A stretch of 64,000 bases of DNA from the NCBI RefSeq assembly GCF_014199295.1, contig NZ_JACIJH010000004.1, positions 62,001-126,000 on the forward strand, in the 5' to 3' direction. The notes under the pieces are model-generated. The model saw only the letters and a program-made list of their open reading frames with translations. It searched no databases and had not been told where the DNA came from. Source of the DNA: Sphingopyxis panaciterrulae. GTDB lineage: Bacteria; Pseudomonadota; Alphaproteobacteria; Sphingomonadales; Sphingomonadaceae. Both the position numbers and the translations under genes were made by a program. How positions within the stretch are numbered: the first letter of the stretch is position 1; every line of letters starts with the position of its first letter. Positions 8,433 to 17,445 of the stretch are shown piece after piece.

Positions 8433-10916
8433 CTATTCGGCCTTCGCCGGACAGGGCAGATTCTCGCCCACCGCCTCGACCCTGGCGCCGAGCAGGGTCG
8501 CCGCAAAGCCCTTGTCGGCCGTCACCGATACCGCATAATCGACCCGCGCCAGATTGGCGCCCGCGTCGGCAAAGCAGCGCAGCGGCACCTTCAGCGTGGA
8601 GACGTCACCCACCGGCGCGGCGCGAACCATCGCGCCGATATCGAGCGGCACGCCGCCGAGCGCGAGCGTCACCGGCGCCGTCCCCGCGGCGTCGATCCGC
8701 CAGTCGAGCCGCAACGCGAAACTGTTGTTGAGCTGGCGCGTCATGTCGGCGACCGGACCCGACAGGTTGAAGGTCGCGGGACCGCTCCACACGAACGCCT
8801 TGCCGTCCTCCTGCGCATGCACGTCGACCGAGCGCGTCCGGAGCAGTCCATAGCTGCTGTCCAGCGGCGCCGATTCGACCTGCCGCGATCCGCCCGCGTC
8901 GGCAATCGACAGCGTCCACGGCGCCCGCGCGCGGCCGCCGGCGAAGAAATTCTCGACATTCATCATCGCCGCGACGTCGACGCCCAGTTCCTCGGGCAGC
9001 GTAGGCACGGTCTTGTCATCGGCATAGGTCAGGCCATAGCCGACCGCGAACTGCGGCTTTTCCACCGGCGAACGCGCGTCGGCGGGCCATGCGAAGGGCA
9101 GCGTGCCGGTGAAATCCTTCGCCGCCTTTCCATCCGCGCGCGCGACGAGCACGTCGGCCACGCCCGCCCCCTGCGACCCCGGAAGCCACGCCGCAACGAA
9201 GGCATCAGCGGCGTTGATCTCGGGATTGGTGAACAGCGGCCGGCCCGAGAGGAAGACCGCGACCACCGGCACGCCCGCGGCCTTGAGCTTCTTCAGCGTC
9301 GCAAGGTCAGTCGCTTCGGCGGGCTGATAGTCGAGCGTCGGCACGTCACCCTGAAACTCGGCATAGGGCTCCTCGCCGAACACGACGATCGCGACGTCGG
9401 GCTTGTCGGTGAAGCTGCCGTCGGCCGACAAGATCGCGCTGCCACCCGCGGCCTCGGCCGCCTGTTTCAGCCCTTCCCAGATCGTCTGGCCGTTCGGAAA
9501 ATCGTCGTGGGTGACGTCAGTGCCCTGCCAACTGATCGTCCAGCCGCCCGCCTGCATCGCCATATTGTCGGCGCCCGGCCCAGCGACGAGCAGTTTGGCG
9601 CCCGGCTTGATCGGCAACAGGCCCCCATTATTCTTGAGCAGCACCAGCGATTTGGCGACCGCTTCGCGCGCGACAGCCAAATGATCGGGCGCACCGACCG
9701 CCGCGACATCGCCGCGGTCGACATGGTCGGTATCGAACAGCCCGAGCTTGTATTTGACGCGCAGGATGCGCCGCACCGCATCATCGAGCCGCTCGGCGCC
9801 GATCGTGCCGTCCTTCGCCTCGCGGAGCGTGCTTTCGTAGAGGCCCTTCCAGCTATCGGGGGCCATATACATGTCGAGCCCGGCGTTGACCGCCTGCGCG
9901 CAGTCGGTGACGCTGCATCCCGCGACCTGGCCGTGGCCGTTCCAATCGCCGACGACGAAGCCCTCGAAACCCATCTTGCCCTTGAGCGCGTCGGTCAGCA
10001 GTCCCTTGTTGCCGTGGGTCTTGACTCCGTTCCAGCTCGAGAAACTGGCCATAACGGTCAGCGCGCCGGCGTCGATCGCGGCAGGATAGCCCTGCGCATG
10101 CTTGGCGATCAGTTCGTCCTCGCCGATCTTCGCGTCGCCCTGATCCTTGCCCTCGAAGGTGCCGCCGTCGGCGAGATAATGTTTGGCGGTCGCCGCGACA
10201 TGCGCGGGCCCGACCGGCCGCCCGGTCACGAGCGCCCCCTGCAGCCCCAGCACCATCGCGCGCGCATAATCGGCAACGAGCCGCGGATCGGACGAATAGC
10301 CTTCATAGCTGCGTCCCCAGCGCAGATCCTGCGGCACCGCGAGCGTCGGGGCAAAGGTCCATTCGATGCCGCTGCCCGCGATCTCGGCCGCGGTCACCGC
10401 GCCGATGCGCTGGATCAGTTCGGGATCGTGCGCCGCGCCCAGCCCAATATTGTGCGGAAACAGCGTCGCGCCGGGGATATTATTATGTCCATGCACCGCG
10501 TCGACCCCGAAGATGATCGGGATGGCGACGCCATTGTCCTGCGGCTGCAGCGACACGGCGCGGAACTCGCCGACCAGCGCCGCCCAGTCGGCCGCGCTCG
10601 ACCGCTCATTGCCATTGGGGCCGCTATTGCCGCCCGCAAGGATCGAACCGAGCGGATAGGTTTCGAGGTCCTGGGGCGTCACGGTGCTGATATCGGCCTG
10701 GATCAACTGGCCGACCTTCTGCTCGATCGTCATCCGCGCCATCAGCGCGTCGATGCGCGCCTCGGTCGCGGCGTCGGTGATCGCCGCCGGGCTCTTCGCC
10801 GCCGGCCAGAGTTCGGGATGGACGGTCGCGGCACCGGTGTCACCCTCGGGCGCCGTCGCAAGCGCCGTTCCCCCCAGCAGAAGCGCCGTCGCCATCGCAA
10901 GTGCCGTTCGCCGCAT
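8433..10916 (-). CDS. GH3 exo-beta-glucanase / beta-glucosidase
   Basis: An 827-residue exported glycoside hydrolase family 3 enzyme. It has a signal peptide at the start (A-M-A-T-A-L-L-L-G-G), an (alpha/beta)8 domain beginning I-D-A-L-M-A-R-M-T-I-E-Q-K-V-G-Q, and the nucleophile aspartate in G-F-V-V-G-D-W-N-G-H near residue 324. The second alpha/beta domain follows, then a C-terminal beta-sandwich region of about 180 residues. Length and architecture fit the ExoP-type enzymes that remove glucose from the non-reducing end of beta-1,3/1,4-glucans. It would act in the periplasm on oligosaccharides taken in by the TonB receptor. A LacI-type operator at 10937-10948 lies 20 bases upstream, tying it to the GH16/receptor locus although a gap separates it from the MFS gene. 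Confidence 0.93.
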   Translation of the reverse strand: MRRTALAMATALLLGGTALATAPEGDTGAATVHPELWPAAKSPAAITDAATEARIDALMARMTIEQKVGQLIQADISTVTPQDLETYPLGSILAGGNSGPNGNERSSAADWAALVGEFRAVSLQPQDNGVAIPIIFGVDAVHGHNNIPGATLFPHNIGLGAAHDPELIQRIGAVTAAEIAGSGIEWTFAPTLAVPQDLRWGRSYEGYSSDPRLVADYARAMVLGLQGALVTGRPVGPAHVAATAKHYLADGGTFEGKDQGDAKIGEDELIAKHAQGYPAAIDAGALTVMASFSSWNGVKTHGNKGLLTDALKGKMGFEGFVVGDWNGHGQVAGCSVTDCAQAVNAGLDMYMAPDSWKGLYESTLREAKDGTIGAERLDDAVRRILRVKYKLGLFDTDHVDRGDVAAVGAPDHLAVAREAVAKSLVLLKNNGGLLPIKPGAKLLVAGPGADNMAMQAGGWTISWQGTDVTHDDFPNGQTIWEGLKQAAEAAGGSAILSADGSFTDKPDVAIVVFGEEPYAEFQGDVPTLDYQPAEATDLATLKKLKAAGVPVVAVFLSGRPLFTNPEINAADAFVAAWLPGSQGAGVADVLVARADGKAAKDFTGTLPFAWPADARSPVEKPQFAVGYGLTYADDKTVPTLPEELGVDVAAMMNVENFFAGGRARAPWTLSIADAGGSRQVESAPLDSSYGLLRTRSVDVHAQEDGKAFVWSGPATFNLSGPVADMTRQLNNSFALRLDWRIDAAGTAPVTLALGGVPLDIGAMVRAAPVGDVSTLKVPLRCFADAGANLARVDYAVSVTADKGFAATLLGARVEAVGENLPCPAKAE

Positions 10917-10936
10917 GTCTCTCCCAATCCCGATAT

Positions 10937-10948
10937 GTGAACGTTATC
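10937..10948. promoter_or_regulatory. LacI-type operator before the GH3 gene
   Basis: GTGAACGTTATC shares the AACGTT core and outer G...C with the two sites at 22158-22187 in front of the TonB receptor gene. It is 21 bases from the GH3 start, between the MFS stop and the GH3 gene. The LacI-type protein at 12195-13265 is the natural candidate to bind it. Confidence 0.6.
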
Positions 10949-11005
10949 AATAATCGTCTCGCATAGCCCCCGCGCGAAATCAAGGGCTAGTTTCGCAGCG
11001 GAAGC

Positions 11006-12202
11006 TCAGCGTCCGCGCGGCAGGGTCGCGAGCAGCAGCACGGCCCCCGCGGCGAGCGCGGCAAGCAGCAGGAACAGCGTCTCGAAGCCAAAGCCGGGGA
11101 CGAGCGAGATGGTCAGCCACGGCATGATCAGCGACGGCACCGTATTGGTCAGGTTGAAGACGCCCAGGTCGCGCCCGCGCCGGTCGGATCGCGGCAGGAT
11201 GCGCAGCGTCTGCCCCGAATGGAGCGACAGGAACACCGTCGTCGCGATGCCGAAGATCAGATAACTCGCCTTCGCCATGCCGGCATCGCCGGCGAGCGCC
11301 ATTCCGACCAGTCCCATCGCCGACACGCTCGCCCCGATCACCAGCGGCAGGAAAGGCCGGTCGCGACGGTCGGCCCAGCGCCCCGCGAGCAGCGCGACCG
11401 GCACCGCGAGGGTCAGCGCGACGCTGAACAACCGCGCCTTTTCATTGTCCTGCATCGCGGGGTCGATCGACCGGAACCAGAAATAGAGGTAGGCGAACAG
11501 CGCCGCCTCGGCGATCTGGACGAGCAGCCGCGCGAGCCACATCCGCACCGCCGGCCCCCTTGGCCGCGCCGCGACGTCGCCGTCGGCGCACACCGGCGGC
11601 GGGGCGGTCAGTTCCGGAAACGGGCGCGGGCGGCCGAACAGCAGGACCGGCGTGACCGCCAGCAGGACCAGCCCCGCGACGACCGCGAGCCGCCCGTCGA
11701 CCGATACCAGCCCCGGCGTCGTCGCGATCGCCCCCGACCAGGCACCGAGCGCGGGCGACAGCGCGATCAGCCCGCCGAGCAGCCCCTTCTGCTCGTCGGG
11801 GACGCAGTCGCCCGCCCAGGCGGCGAGCGGGCTCAGCACCATGTTGAGTGCGAGTTGCCACAGCAGGATGATGCCGATCAGCGTCCACACATCCTTGGCG
11901 AGCGGCACCGCAAGCAGCAGCAGGATCGTCAGCACCAGCCCCGCCGCGATCCAGCCGCGGCGATTGCGCGTCACATCGCTCAGCCAGCCGAAGGCGATGC
12001 CCGCCAGGCTCGCCGCGACCGCGCCGCAGAAGGTGACATAGCCCAGATATTCGACGTCGCTCACCCCGACGAGCGCGGTCATCCGCGCCGGCAGCAGGAT
12101 GGTCAGGAAGGGCACATAGGCCATCGCGCCGCCTGCCCAGGCGAGCGCATAGAGCAGCAGGAAGCCGAGCGACTGGCGGCGCGGGGCGCCGGTCTCAGCC
12201 AT
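11006..12202 (-). CDS. MFS transporter, likely for glucose or glucan oligosaccharides
   Basis: A 398-residue inner-membrane protein with about 12 hydrophobic helices. Visible MFS features include G-W-L-S-D-V-T-R-N-R-R-G-W after helix 2 and a central cytoplasmic loop near residues 180-205. Its start overlaps the stop of the LacI-type gene by eight bases, so the two are co-transcribed. Within the beta-glucan locus it should take up glucose or short glucosides made in the periplasm by the GH3 enzyme. The protein is rather short and distant from the transporter at 5825-7357. Substrate is inferred from context only. Confidence 0.85.
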   Translation of the reverse strand: MAETGAPRRQSLGFLLLYALAWAGGAMAYVPFLTILLPARMTALVGVSDVEYLGYVTFCGAVAASLAGIAFGWLSDVTRNRRGWIAAGLVLTILLLLAVPLAKDVWTLIGIILLWQLALNMVLSPLAAWAGDCVPDEQKGLLGGLIALSPALGAWSGAIATTPGLVSVDGRLAVVAGLVLLAVTPVLLFGRPRPFPELTAPPPVCADGDVAARPRGPAVRMWLARLLVQIAEAALFAYLYFWFRSIDPAMQDNEKARLFSVALTLAVPVALLAGRWADRRDRPFLPLVIGASVSAMGLVGMALAGDAGMAKASYLIFGIATTVFLSLHSGQTLRILPRSDRRGRDLGVFNLTNTVPSLIMPWLTISLVPGFGFETLFLLLAALAAGAVLLLATLPRGR

Positions 12203-13265
12203 TCCGTCCGCGGCCGGGCGGCGGCGGGGCGGTCGAGGCGCGCTCGACGAGGCTGCCGCGCACGACCGTCGGCGCGTCGGTCTTCGGCTTGCCGCGCTGC
12301 TGCGCGATGATCAGCTCGACCGCGCGCGACACCGTCTCGGCAATCGGCTGGTCGACCGCGGTCAGCGGCGGCTGGGTGAAGCGCACGATCGGCGTGTTGT
12401 CGAAGCTGATCAGCGACAGGTCGCGCGGAATTTCTAGCCCGCGCGAGCGCGCCACCTCCAGCGTCGCGAGCGCCATCTGGTCGTTGCTGACGATGATCGC
12501 GGTCGGCGGGTCGGGGCTATCCAGCAACGTTCGCGCCGCCTCCTCGCCCGAGGCGTAGCTGAAATCGCCCGCGACGAGCAGACCATCGGCATTGAGCCCG
12601 GCCGCCGCCATCTCCTCGCGCCAGCCCTCGACGCGCCAGCCGCTCAGATTATATTCGGGCGATCCGGCGATGAAGCCGATGCGCCGGTGTCCCAGGTCGA
12701 TCAGGTGCCGGGTCGCAAGCTGCGCCGATCCCTCGTCGTCCATCGTCAGCGCGATCCCCGCCTCGCCGCCGAGCGAGCCGATACGCGCGAACGGAATCTT
12801 CGCCTTGTCGAGCAGACCCACGATCAGCGGGTTGTCCGAATGCGGCGGGGTCAGCACCACACCGTCGGGCTGCAGCGCCGCGATCGTCGCGCGCAATTCG
12901 CGCTCGACATGGTCGTTATGCGTGTCGACCAGCTCGAAGATCATCCGATAGCCGAGTTCGGCGCATTTCAGCATTCCGCCGAGCAACATCTGATCGACCC
13001 AGTCGATCCCCTGCCGCCCGCGCCAGTCGGCGATGGTACGTTCGCGATCGTTGATCGCGAGGATCAGATAGGAGCGCGAGCCGCTCATCCGCTGCGCCGC
13101 GATCGAAGGGACATAACCCAGCTTGTCGATCGAGGCGCGGACGCGCTGCTGCATCTCGGGCCGCACGTTCGGCTCGTTGTTGATGACGCGGCTCACCGTC
13201 TGCAGGGACACCCCCGCATCGGCCGCCACGTGCCGGATGGTGACCGCCTGCCGCCGACGTCCCAT
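12195..13265 (-). CDS. LacI-family regulator of the beta-glucan locus
   Basis: A 356-residue LacI/GalR regulator with helix-turn-helix I-R-H-V-A-A-D-A-G-V-S-L-Q-T-V-S-R-V and the hinge near residue 55, followed by a sugar-binding domain (residues 65-335; I-G-F-I-A-G-S-P-E-Y, I-S-F-D-N-T-P). The ATG at 13265 shares one base with the stop of the GH16 gene (TGATG) and is preceded by GGGCGGGAAA; an in-frame start at 13286 is possible. Because it lies inside the operon it would control its own level. Three AACGTT-centred sites, two at the TonB receptor promoter and one before GH3, are the probable operators. A proline-rich tail closes the protein. Confidence 0.92.
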   Translation of the reverse strand: MGRRRQAVTIRHVAADAGVSLQTVSRVINNEPNVRPEMQQRVRASIDKLGYVPSIAAQRMSGSRSYLILAINDRERTIADWRGRQGIDWVDQMLLGGMLKCAELGYRMIFELVDTHNDHVERELRATIAALQPDGVVLTPPHSDNPLIVGLLDKAKIPFARIGSLGGEAGIALTMDDEGSAQLATRHLIDLGHRRIGFIAGSPEYNLSGWRVEGWREEMAAAGLNADGLLVAGDFSYASGEEAARTLLDSPDPPTAIIVSNDQMALATLEVARSRGLEIPRDLSLISFDNTPIVRFTQPPLTAVDQPIAETVSRAVELIIAQQRGKPKTDAPTVVRGSLVERASTAPPPPGRGRNG

Positions 13266-14209
13266 CAGTTTCCCGCCCCGTTGCATGCCGCCGTGCTAGC
13301 GTCCTCTTCGCCGCATTGCCATACGCGAACCCAGTCCACCGCCATCCTTTTCGGATAGCCCAGGTCGTCGACCCCGCCGACCCCTCGGCTTTCCGCCAGC
13401 CCGCCGCCGATCGCGAGGTTCAGGATCAGGTGGAACGGCCGGTCGAAAGGCGCCGCCGGGTCGCTCGATCCCGTCGTGGCCCAGGCGCCCGCGACCTGCG
13501 TCGCATAGATGCGGCCGTCGACCGTCCAGTCGATCCGCCCCTCGCGCCAGACGAGGCCGAAGACGTGCCAGCCGTCGAGCGGCGCGGGCAGCGCGACCTC
13601 GGCGCCCTTGTGACGGTTGTCCGGCCAGGCACCGCCGAAATGCAGCGTGCCGAGAATGCGGTTCTCGGTCCCGTCCCCGCAGTCTTCGCACCGCACGCCC
13701 AGGTTCACCGCCTCCAAGATGTCGATCTCGCCCGACGCCGCCCAGGGGCCGTAACGCGCATCCTCCGGCAGCATCCAGATCGCCGGCCACGTTCCCTGCC
13801 CCTGCGGCAGCTTCGCGCGCACCTCGATCCGGCCATAGGTCCACGCCGCCTTGCCGCGCGTGACCAGCCGCGCCGACGTGAACTCGCCGGTCGCCTGCGC
13901 GTTCGCTTTCGCCGGATCGCTCCGCTGCGACAGCGGAAAGGCCGGCCCGGTCCAGCGCTCCTTGCGCGCGGTGATCACCAGCCGACCGTTCTCGACCGCG
14001 GCGTTGCTGCGCCGGTCGGTATAGCATTGCCGCTCCCGATTGCCGCCGCCCCAGCAATCGACGTCGAAATCCCATTTGCCGCGGTCGATCGCAGGCCCGT
14101 CGAACTCGTCGGACCAGACGAGCCGCCAGCCCGCCGCATCCGGCGCCCCGGTCGCGCCGACGGGCTCCGCCGCGCCCGCGGCGGCCAGCAGGGCCAATGC
14201 TGCGATCAT
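13265..14209 (-). CDS. GH16 endo-beta-1,3-glucanase (laminarinase-like)
   Basis: A 314-residue exported glycoside hydrolase of family 16. The start at 14209 overlaps the preceding stop (ATGA) and gives a short signal peptide (L-A-L-L-A-A-A-G-A-A). The retaining active site is intact: G-E-I-D-I-L-E near residues 158-164, holding the nucleophile glutamate, the helper aspartate and the acid/base glutamate. The flanking W-P-A-I-W-M-L-P and T-L-H-F-G-G are typical of laminarinases. It should cut beta-1,3 or mixed beta-1,3/1,4-glucan to oligosaccharides at the cell surface or in the periplasm. With the GH3 enzyme, transporter, LacI regulator and TonB receptor it defines a beta-glucan locus. Several cysteines (C-E-D-C near residue 170) suggest a disulfide. 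Confidence 0.92.
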   Translation of the reverse strand: MIAALALLAAAGAAEPVGATGAPDAAGWRLVWSDEFDGPAIDRGKWDFDVDCWGGGNRERQCYTDRRSNAAVENGRLVITARKERWTGPAFPLSQRSDPAKANAQATGEFTSARLVTRGKAAWTYGRIEVRAKLPQGQGTWPAIWMLPEDARYGPWAASGEIDILEAVNLGVRCEDCGDGTENRILGTLHFGGAWPDNRHKGAEVALPAPLDGWHVFGLVWREGRIDWTVDGRIYATQVAGAWATTGSSDPAAPFDRPFHLILNLAIGGGLAESRGVGGVDDLGYPKRMAVDWVRVWQCGEEDASTAACNGAGN

Positions 14210-15708
14210 GCCGCCTGTGGCACCTCGGCGCCGCAATAGCGCGCGACATAGGCCTGATGGTCGGGCAGCGACGCAACCGTGTCGGCGACCTGCCCACGCA
14301 GCATCTTCAGCAGCCGGTCGAGTTCGTCGTCGCGCAGCTTGGTCGCGATCGGGTGATAGCTTCGCGGCTCGATCCCCTGCCCCAGCATCACCTGCACCCA
14401 GCTATTCTCGGCGAACAATTCCTCGTTGCGGCGAAAGACGCGCCCGGTTTCGCGGAACAGTTCGATCTTCTGGTCCAGGCTGTCGGGGATCGGCATGTCG
14501 GCGCAATGCCGCCAGAAGGGGCTGTCGCGGCGGTTGGTCACCTTGTAATGAAGGATCAGGAAGTCGCGGATCTGGGCGGCATCCAGTTCCTGCTGGTCGT
14601 TATATTCGGCGATGTCGCGCGCGCTGACGCGACCCGCCGGCAGCATGCGGATGAAGCGCAGCACCGAGCGCTGGATCAGATGGATCGCGGTCGATTCCAG
14701 CGGCTCCATGAAGCCGCCCGACAGGCCGATGGCGACGCAATTGCGATACCATTGCCGCCGCCGCACCCCGGCGGTGAAGCGCAGGAAATTGGGCTGGGTC
14801 AGCGGATCGCCCTCGATATTGCCGAGCAGCCGATCGAGCGCCGCGTCGCGCTCCAGATAGCGGCTGCAATAGACGAGCCCATTGCCGGTGCGGTGCTGGA
14901 GCGGGATGCGCCACTGCCAGCCTGCGTCATGCGCCATCACCCGCGTATAGGGGGCCGGCGGTCCAACGTTGGGCGTCTGGATCGCGATCGCGGAATCGCA
15001 AGGCAGCCAATGGGTCCAGTCCTCGAACCCCGCGTGCAGCGCGCCCTCGATCAACAGCGCGCGAAAGCCGGTGCAGTCGATGAACAGATCGCCCTCGATC
15101 CGCCGGTCGCCGTCGAGCCGCAGCGCCGCGATATCGCCGCTCTCGCCATCGAGCTCGACCTGCGCGATCCGGCCTTCGATCCGCGTCGTGCCGTCGGCCT
15201 CCGCCATCTGGCGCAGGAAACGCGCATACAGTCCCGAATCGAGCTGATAGCTGTAGTTCAGCCGGTCGTCGGGCAGGTGCGCGAACTTGCCCGCAAGCGC
15301 CGCGACCAGTTCCAGGCAATACTCCTCATAGGGCGCGTCATGCCCCTTCGCGCGGCCGTGCATCCAGAAATGCTGGAAGCCCGCCGACCAATGATCCTTG
15401 CCGGTCAGCCCGAAGCTGTGGAAATAGCGGGTGCCGATATCCTTCCAGTCGTCGAACAATATGCCCAGCTTGAAGGTCGCCTGCGTCGCGCGCATGAAAT
15501 CGGCCTCGTTGATGCCGAGCAGCCGGTTATAGTTGACCAGCGGCGGAATCGTGCTTTCGCCGACGCCGATCGTCCCGATCGCCTCGGATTCGACCAGCGT
15601 AAGCTGGACCGCCTGTCCCAGCGTCCGCGCGATCGCCGCGGCGGTCATCCACCCCGCGGTACCCCCACCCGCGATCACGATGCGCTGGATGCTCTTGTCC
15701 TCGTTCAT
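14206..15708 (-). CDS. Flavin-dependent tryptophan-halogenase-family protein
   Basis: A 500-residue halogenase-family flavoprotein. GGGTAGW at residue 13, the lysine of T-F-K near residue 79, W-Q-W-R-I-P near 266 and G-F-M-E-P-L-E-S near 336 are all present, so FAD binding and catalytic residues look intact. The ATG at 15708 overlaps the stop of the cupin gene (ATGA); the long upstream extension in the same frame lies over the cupin gene and is not likely to be translated. The GH16 start in turn overlaps the stop of this gene. Such proteins are repeatedly found next to TonB receptors in Caulobacter, Xanthomonas and sphingomonads. Some homologues chlorinate or brominate indole in vitro, but their natural substrate is unknown. 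Confidence 0.9.
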   Translation of the reverse strand: MNEDKSIQRIVIAGGGTAGWMTAAAIARTLGQAVQLTLVESEAIGTIGVGESTIPPLVNYNRLLGINEADFMRATQATFKLGILFDDWKDIGTRYFHSFGLTGKDHWSAGFQHFWMHGRAKGHDAPYEEYCLELVAALAGKFAHLPDDRLNYSYQLDSGLYARFLRQMAEADGTTRIEGRIAQVELDGESGDIAALRLDGDRRIEGDLFIDCTGFRALLIEGALHAGFEDWTHWLPCDSAIAIQTPNVGPPAPYTRVMAHDAGWQWRIPLQHRTGNGLVYCSRYLERDAALDRLLGNIEGDPLTQPNFLRFTAGVRRRQWYRNCVAIGLSGGFMEPLESTAIHLIQRSVLRFIRMLPAGRVSARDIAEYNDQQELDAAQIRDFLILHYKVTNRRDSPFWRHCADMPIPDSLDQKIELFRETGRVFRRNEELFAENSWVQVMLGQGIEPRSYHPIATKLRDDELDRLLKMLRGQVADTVASLPDHQAYVARYCGAEVPQAA

Positions 15709-16736
15709 CGGCTCAATGTCCTCAACAGAAAGGCACGCAGCCGCCCCGCACTCTCGGCGGTCAGTGGCGCCAGGATACCGCGCGCGTGGTCCGGAATATG
15801 GTCGGTCAGCGCCGCGTCGTTCTCGAATACATAATGGTCGAACAGATCGCGCCAGAGCGCCTTCTCCTCGGGCGGCAGGTCGCGGATCGCGAGGATCGCG
15901 TGATTGAGCGCCACCTGCGGCTGGCCAAGCCAGGCAGGGGTGTCGCGCCACCAATAGTTGACTAGGATGTTGAAGGGTTCGAGCCCCTCCACATGATGCC
16001 ACCACATCGACGGGATGAAGACCGCGTCGCCGGGATCGAGTTCCACCGTCCGCGCCTGCGCCATCGCCTCGGCGAAGCGCGGATGCGCGGCGAGGTCGGG
16101 TGCGTCGAAATCGACCAGGCTCACCGTCCGCCCGGCCGGCGTGTTGTCGATCGGCCCCAGATAGAGGTTCGCGAACTGGTCGGGCGGGAACAGGGTGAAG
16201 CGCCGGCGCCCCATGGCGCAGCAGGCAAGATTGTCGGGAAAGTCGTTGTGCGCCGCGATCCGCGTCCGCGTTCCGATCCAGATGCTCTTGTAGGGCTCGC
16301 GCGCGCCGAGATCGATCGGATTGGCCGTGTCGAGCCCGTCGAAATGCGACGGGATGTCGATGGAGCCGAGATAGACGGTGCGCGCCTCTCCCTGATCCTC
16401 GGCGCTGTCGATCCCGGCGAAGATGTCGGCCAGCTTGCCCGTTCCGCTGCGGAAATTCATCGCCATGTCGGCGTCGTAGAACAGCCGCCCGTCATGCCCC
16501 GGCGGTCCGATCGACACCGAAAAGGGCCGGTCGCGCGCATGGTCGAGCAGATAGCGCCGCGCCGCGCGCGCCGACTCCCACCCCGCCGCGACCAGCGGCC
16601 AGTCGGCGACCAGCCCGCGCAGGACAAAGGGCTCGCGCGCTTCTTTCAACAGCGCGTCGAGCCCCGCCCCCTTTTTCCATTCGCGCTCGGGCACGCGCGC
16701 CAACCGGTCATGGATGGAACCGCCGCGTTCAGCCAT
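15705..16736 (-). CDS. JmjC/cupin_8-type Fe(II) oxygenase-like protein
   Basis: A 343-residue cupin-like protein. A beta-helix core holds the iron-binding set H-N-D near residues 164-166 and a second histidine in W-W-H-H-V-E-G near 246; F-T-L-F-P-P-D-Q and G-D-A-V-F-I-P lie between, as in JmjC-like 2-oxoglutarate oxygenases such as FIH and TYW5 relatives. Such enzymes hydroxylate protein side chains, and that is a possible activity here. The gene overlaps SapC upstream by eight bases and the halogenase-like gene downstream by four, so it is part of one transcript. No signal peptide is seen, so it acts in the cytoplasm. The target is unknown. Confidence 0.87.
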   Translation of the reverse strand: MAERGGSIHDRLARVPEREWKKGAGLDALLKEAREPFVLRGLVADWPLVAAGWESARAARRYLLDHARDRPFSVSIGPPGHDGRLFYDADMAMNFRSGTGKLADIFAGIDSAEDQGEARTVYLGSIDIPSHFDGLDTANPIDLGAREPYKSIWIGTRTRIAAHNDFPDNLACCAMGRRRFTLFPPDQFANLYLGPIDNTPAGRTVSLVDFDAPDLAAHPRFAEAMAQARTVELDPGDAVFIPSMWWHHVEGLEPFNILVNYWWRDTPAWLGQPQVALNHAILAIRDLPPEEKALWRDLFDHYVFENDAALTDHIPDHARGILAPLTAESAGRLRAFLLRTLSR

Positions 16737-17445
16737 GGCGCGCCCGGTTCTTGCGCGCGACCAGCGCCGAAAATTGCGACAGCGACGCGATCGCCATGAA
16801 GATCGGCATCAGATGTCCGGCCGCATGCAGCCTGCCCAGCGTCACGGCGTCGAGCGCCTGCAGCTTCGCCTCGTCGATGATGTGATAGCCGACGAGCGAA
16901 TGCTTCGACCCGTCGTCGAGCGGTACTTCGAGCGTGAAGGGCTCGAGCAGTTCATGGTCACGCAGCGCCGCAAAGAAATCGCCGCTCGCGCGAAAGCCCG
17001 CGTCGAGTGCGCCGAGCCGTTCGGCGATCGCATCAAGGAAGGGCGTCGCCCGACCGTCCTCATCGAATACACGCATCCCTTCGCCGCCCTCGGCAATGCG
17101 CGGGTGGCCCAGGTCGATATGGACCTGCCCCGGCCCGTCGCCGCTTTCCGGCCGCCCGATCAGAAAGGGCTGGATCGCCAGCGACCAGGGGCGATAGCGC
17201 GCATCCCAGCGCGCACCGTCCAGAAACAGATTCTTGCCATTTTCGAAACCGAAAAGCGCCAGTGCGACGAAATCGCCCTGCCCCGGCTCGCGGCGGAACA
17301 GGATCGGGAAATGGCCCTGCACGTTGCGGAACTCGTTCGGCACGGTCAGCGTCGCCATCACCGCGTCGCCCAGCGCCGCGCTGGCCTCGGTGCGGACGCG
17401 CAGGTCCCGGTGAGCCGTCTTGTCGAGAGGAACGTGCCGGGTCAT
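16729..17445 (-). CDS. SapC-family protein
   Basis: A 238-residue protein resembling the SapC family, named after a surface-layer-linked protein of Campylobacter. Recognisable stretches are V-P-N-E-F-R-N-V-Q-G-H-F-P-I-L-F-R near residue 45 and F-G-F-E-N-G-K-N-L-F-L near 75. The ATG at 17445 shares a base with the stop of the upstream halogenase-like gene (TGATG). No signal peptide or membrane segment is visible. SapC, a JmjC-like cupin and halogenase-like proteins repeatedly occur together behind TonB receptors in Alphaproteobacteria; what they do is not known to me. The family call rests on these patterns and on context. Confidence 0.83.
   Translation of the reverse strand: MTRHVPLDKTAHRDLRVRTEASAALGDAVMATLTVPNEFRNVQGHFPILFRREPGQGDFVALALFGFENGKNLFLDGARWDARYRPWSLAIQPFLIGRPESGDGPGQVHIDLGHPRIAEGGEGMRVFDEDGRATPFLDAIAERLGALDAGFRASGDFFAALRDHELLEPFTLEVPLDDGSKHSLVGYHIIDEAKLQALDAVTLGRLHAAGHLMPIFMAIASLSQFSALVARKNRARHG

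Noticed and set aside
10974-10996. GCGAAA/TTTCGC inverted repeat as terminator of the second MFS gene
   Set aside because: Only six pairs, a loop of 11 and no T-run on the right strand.
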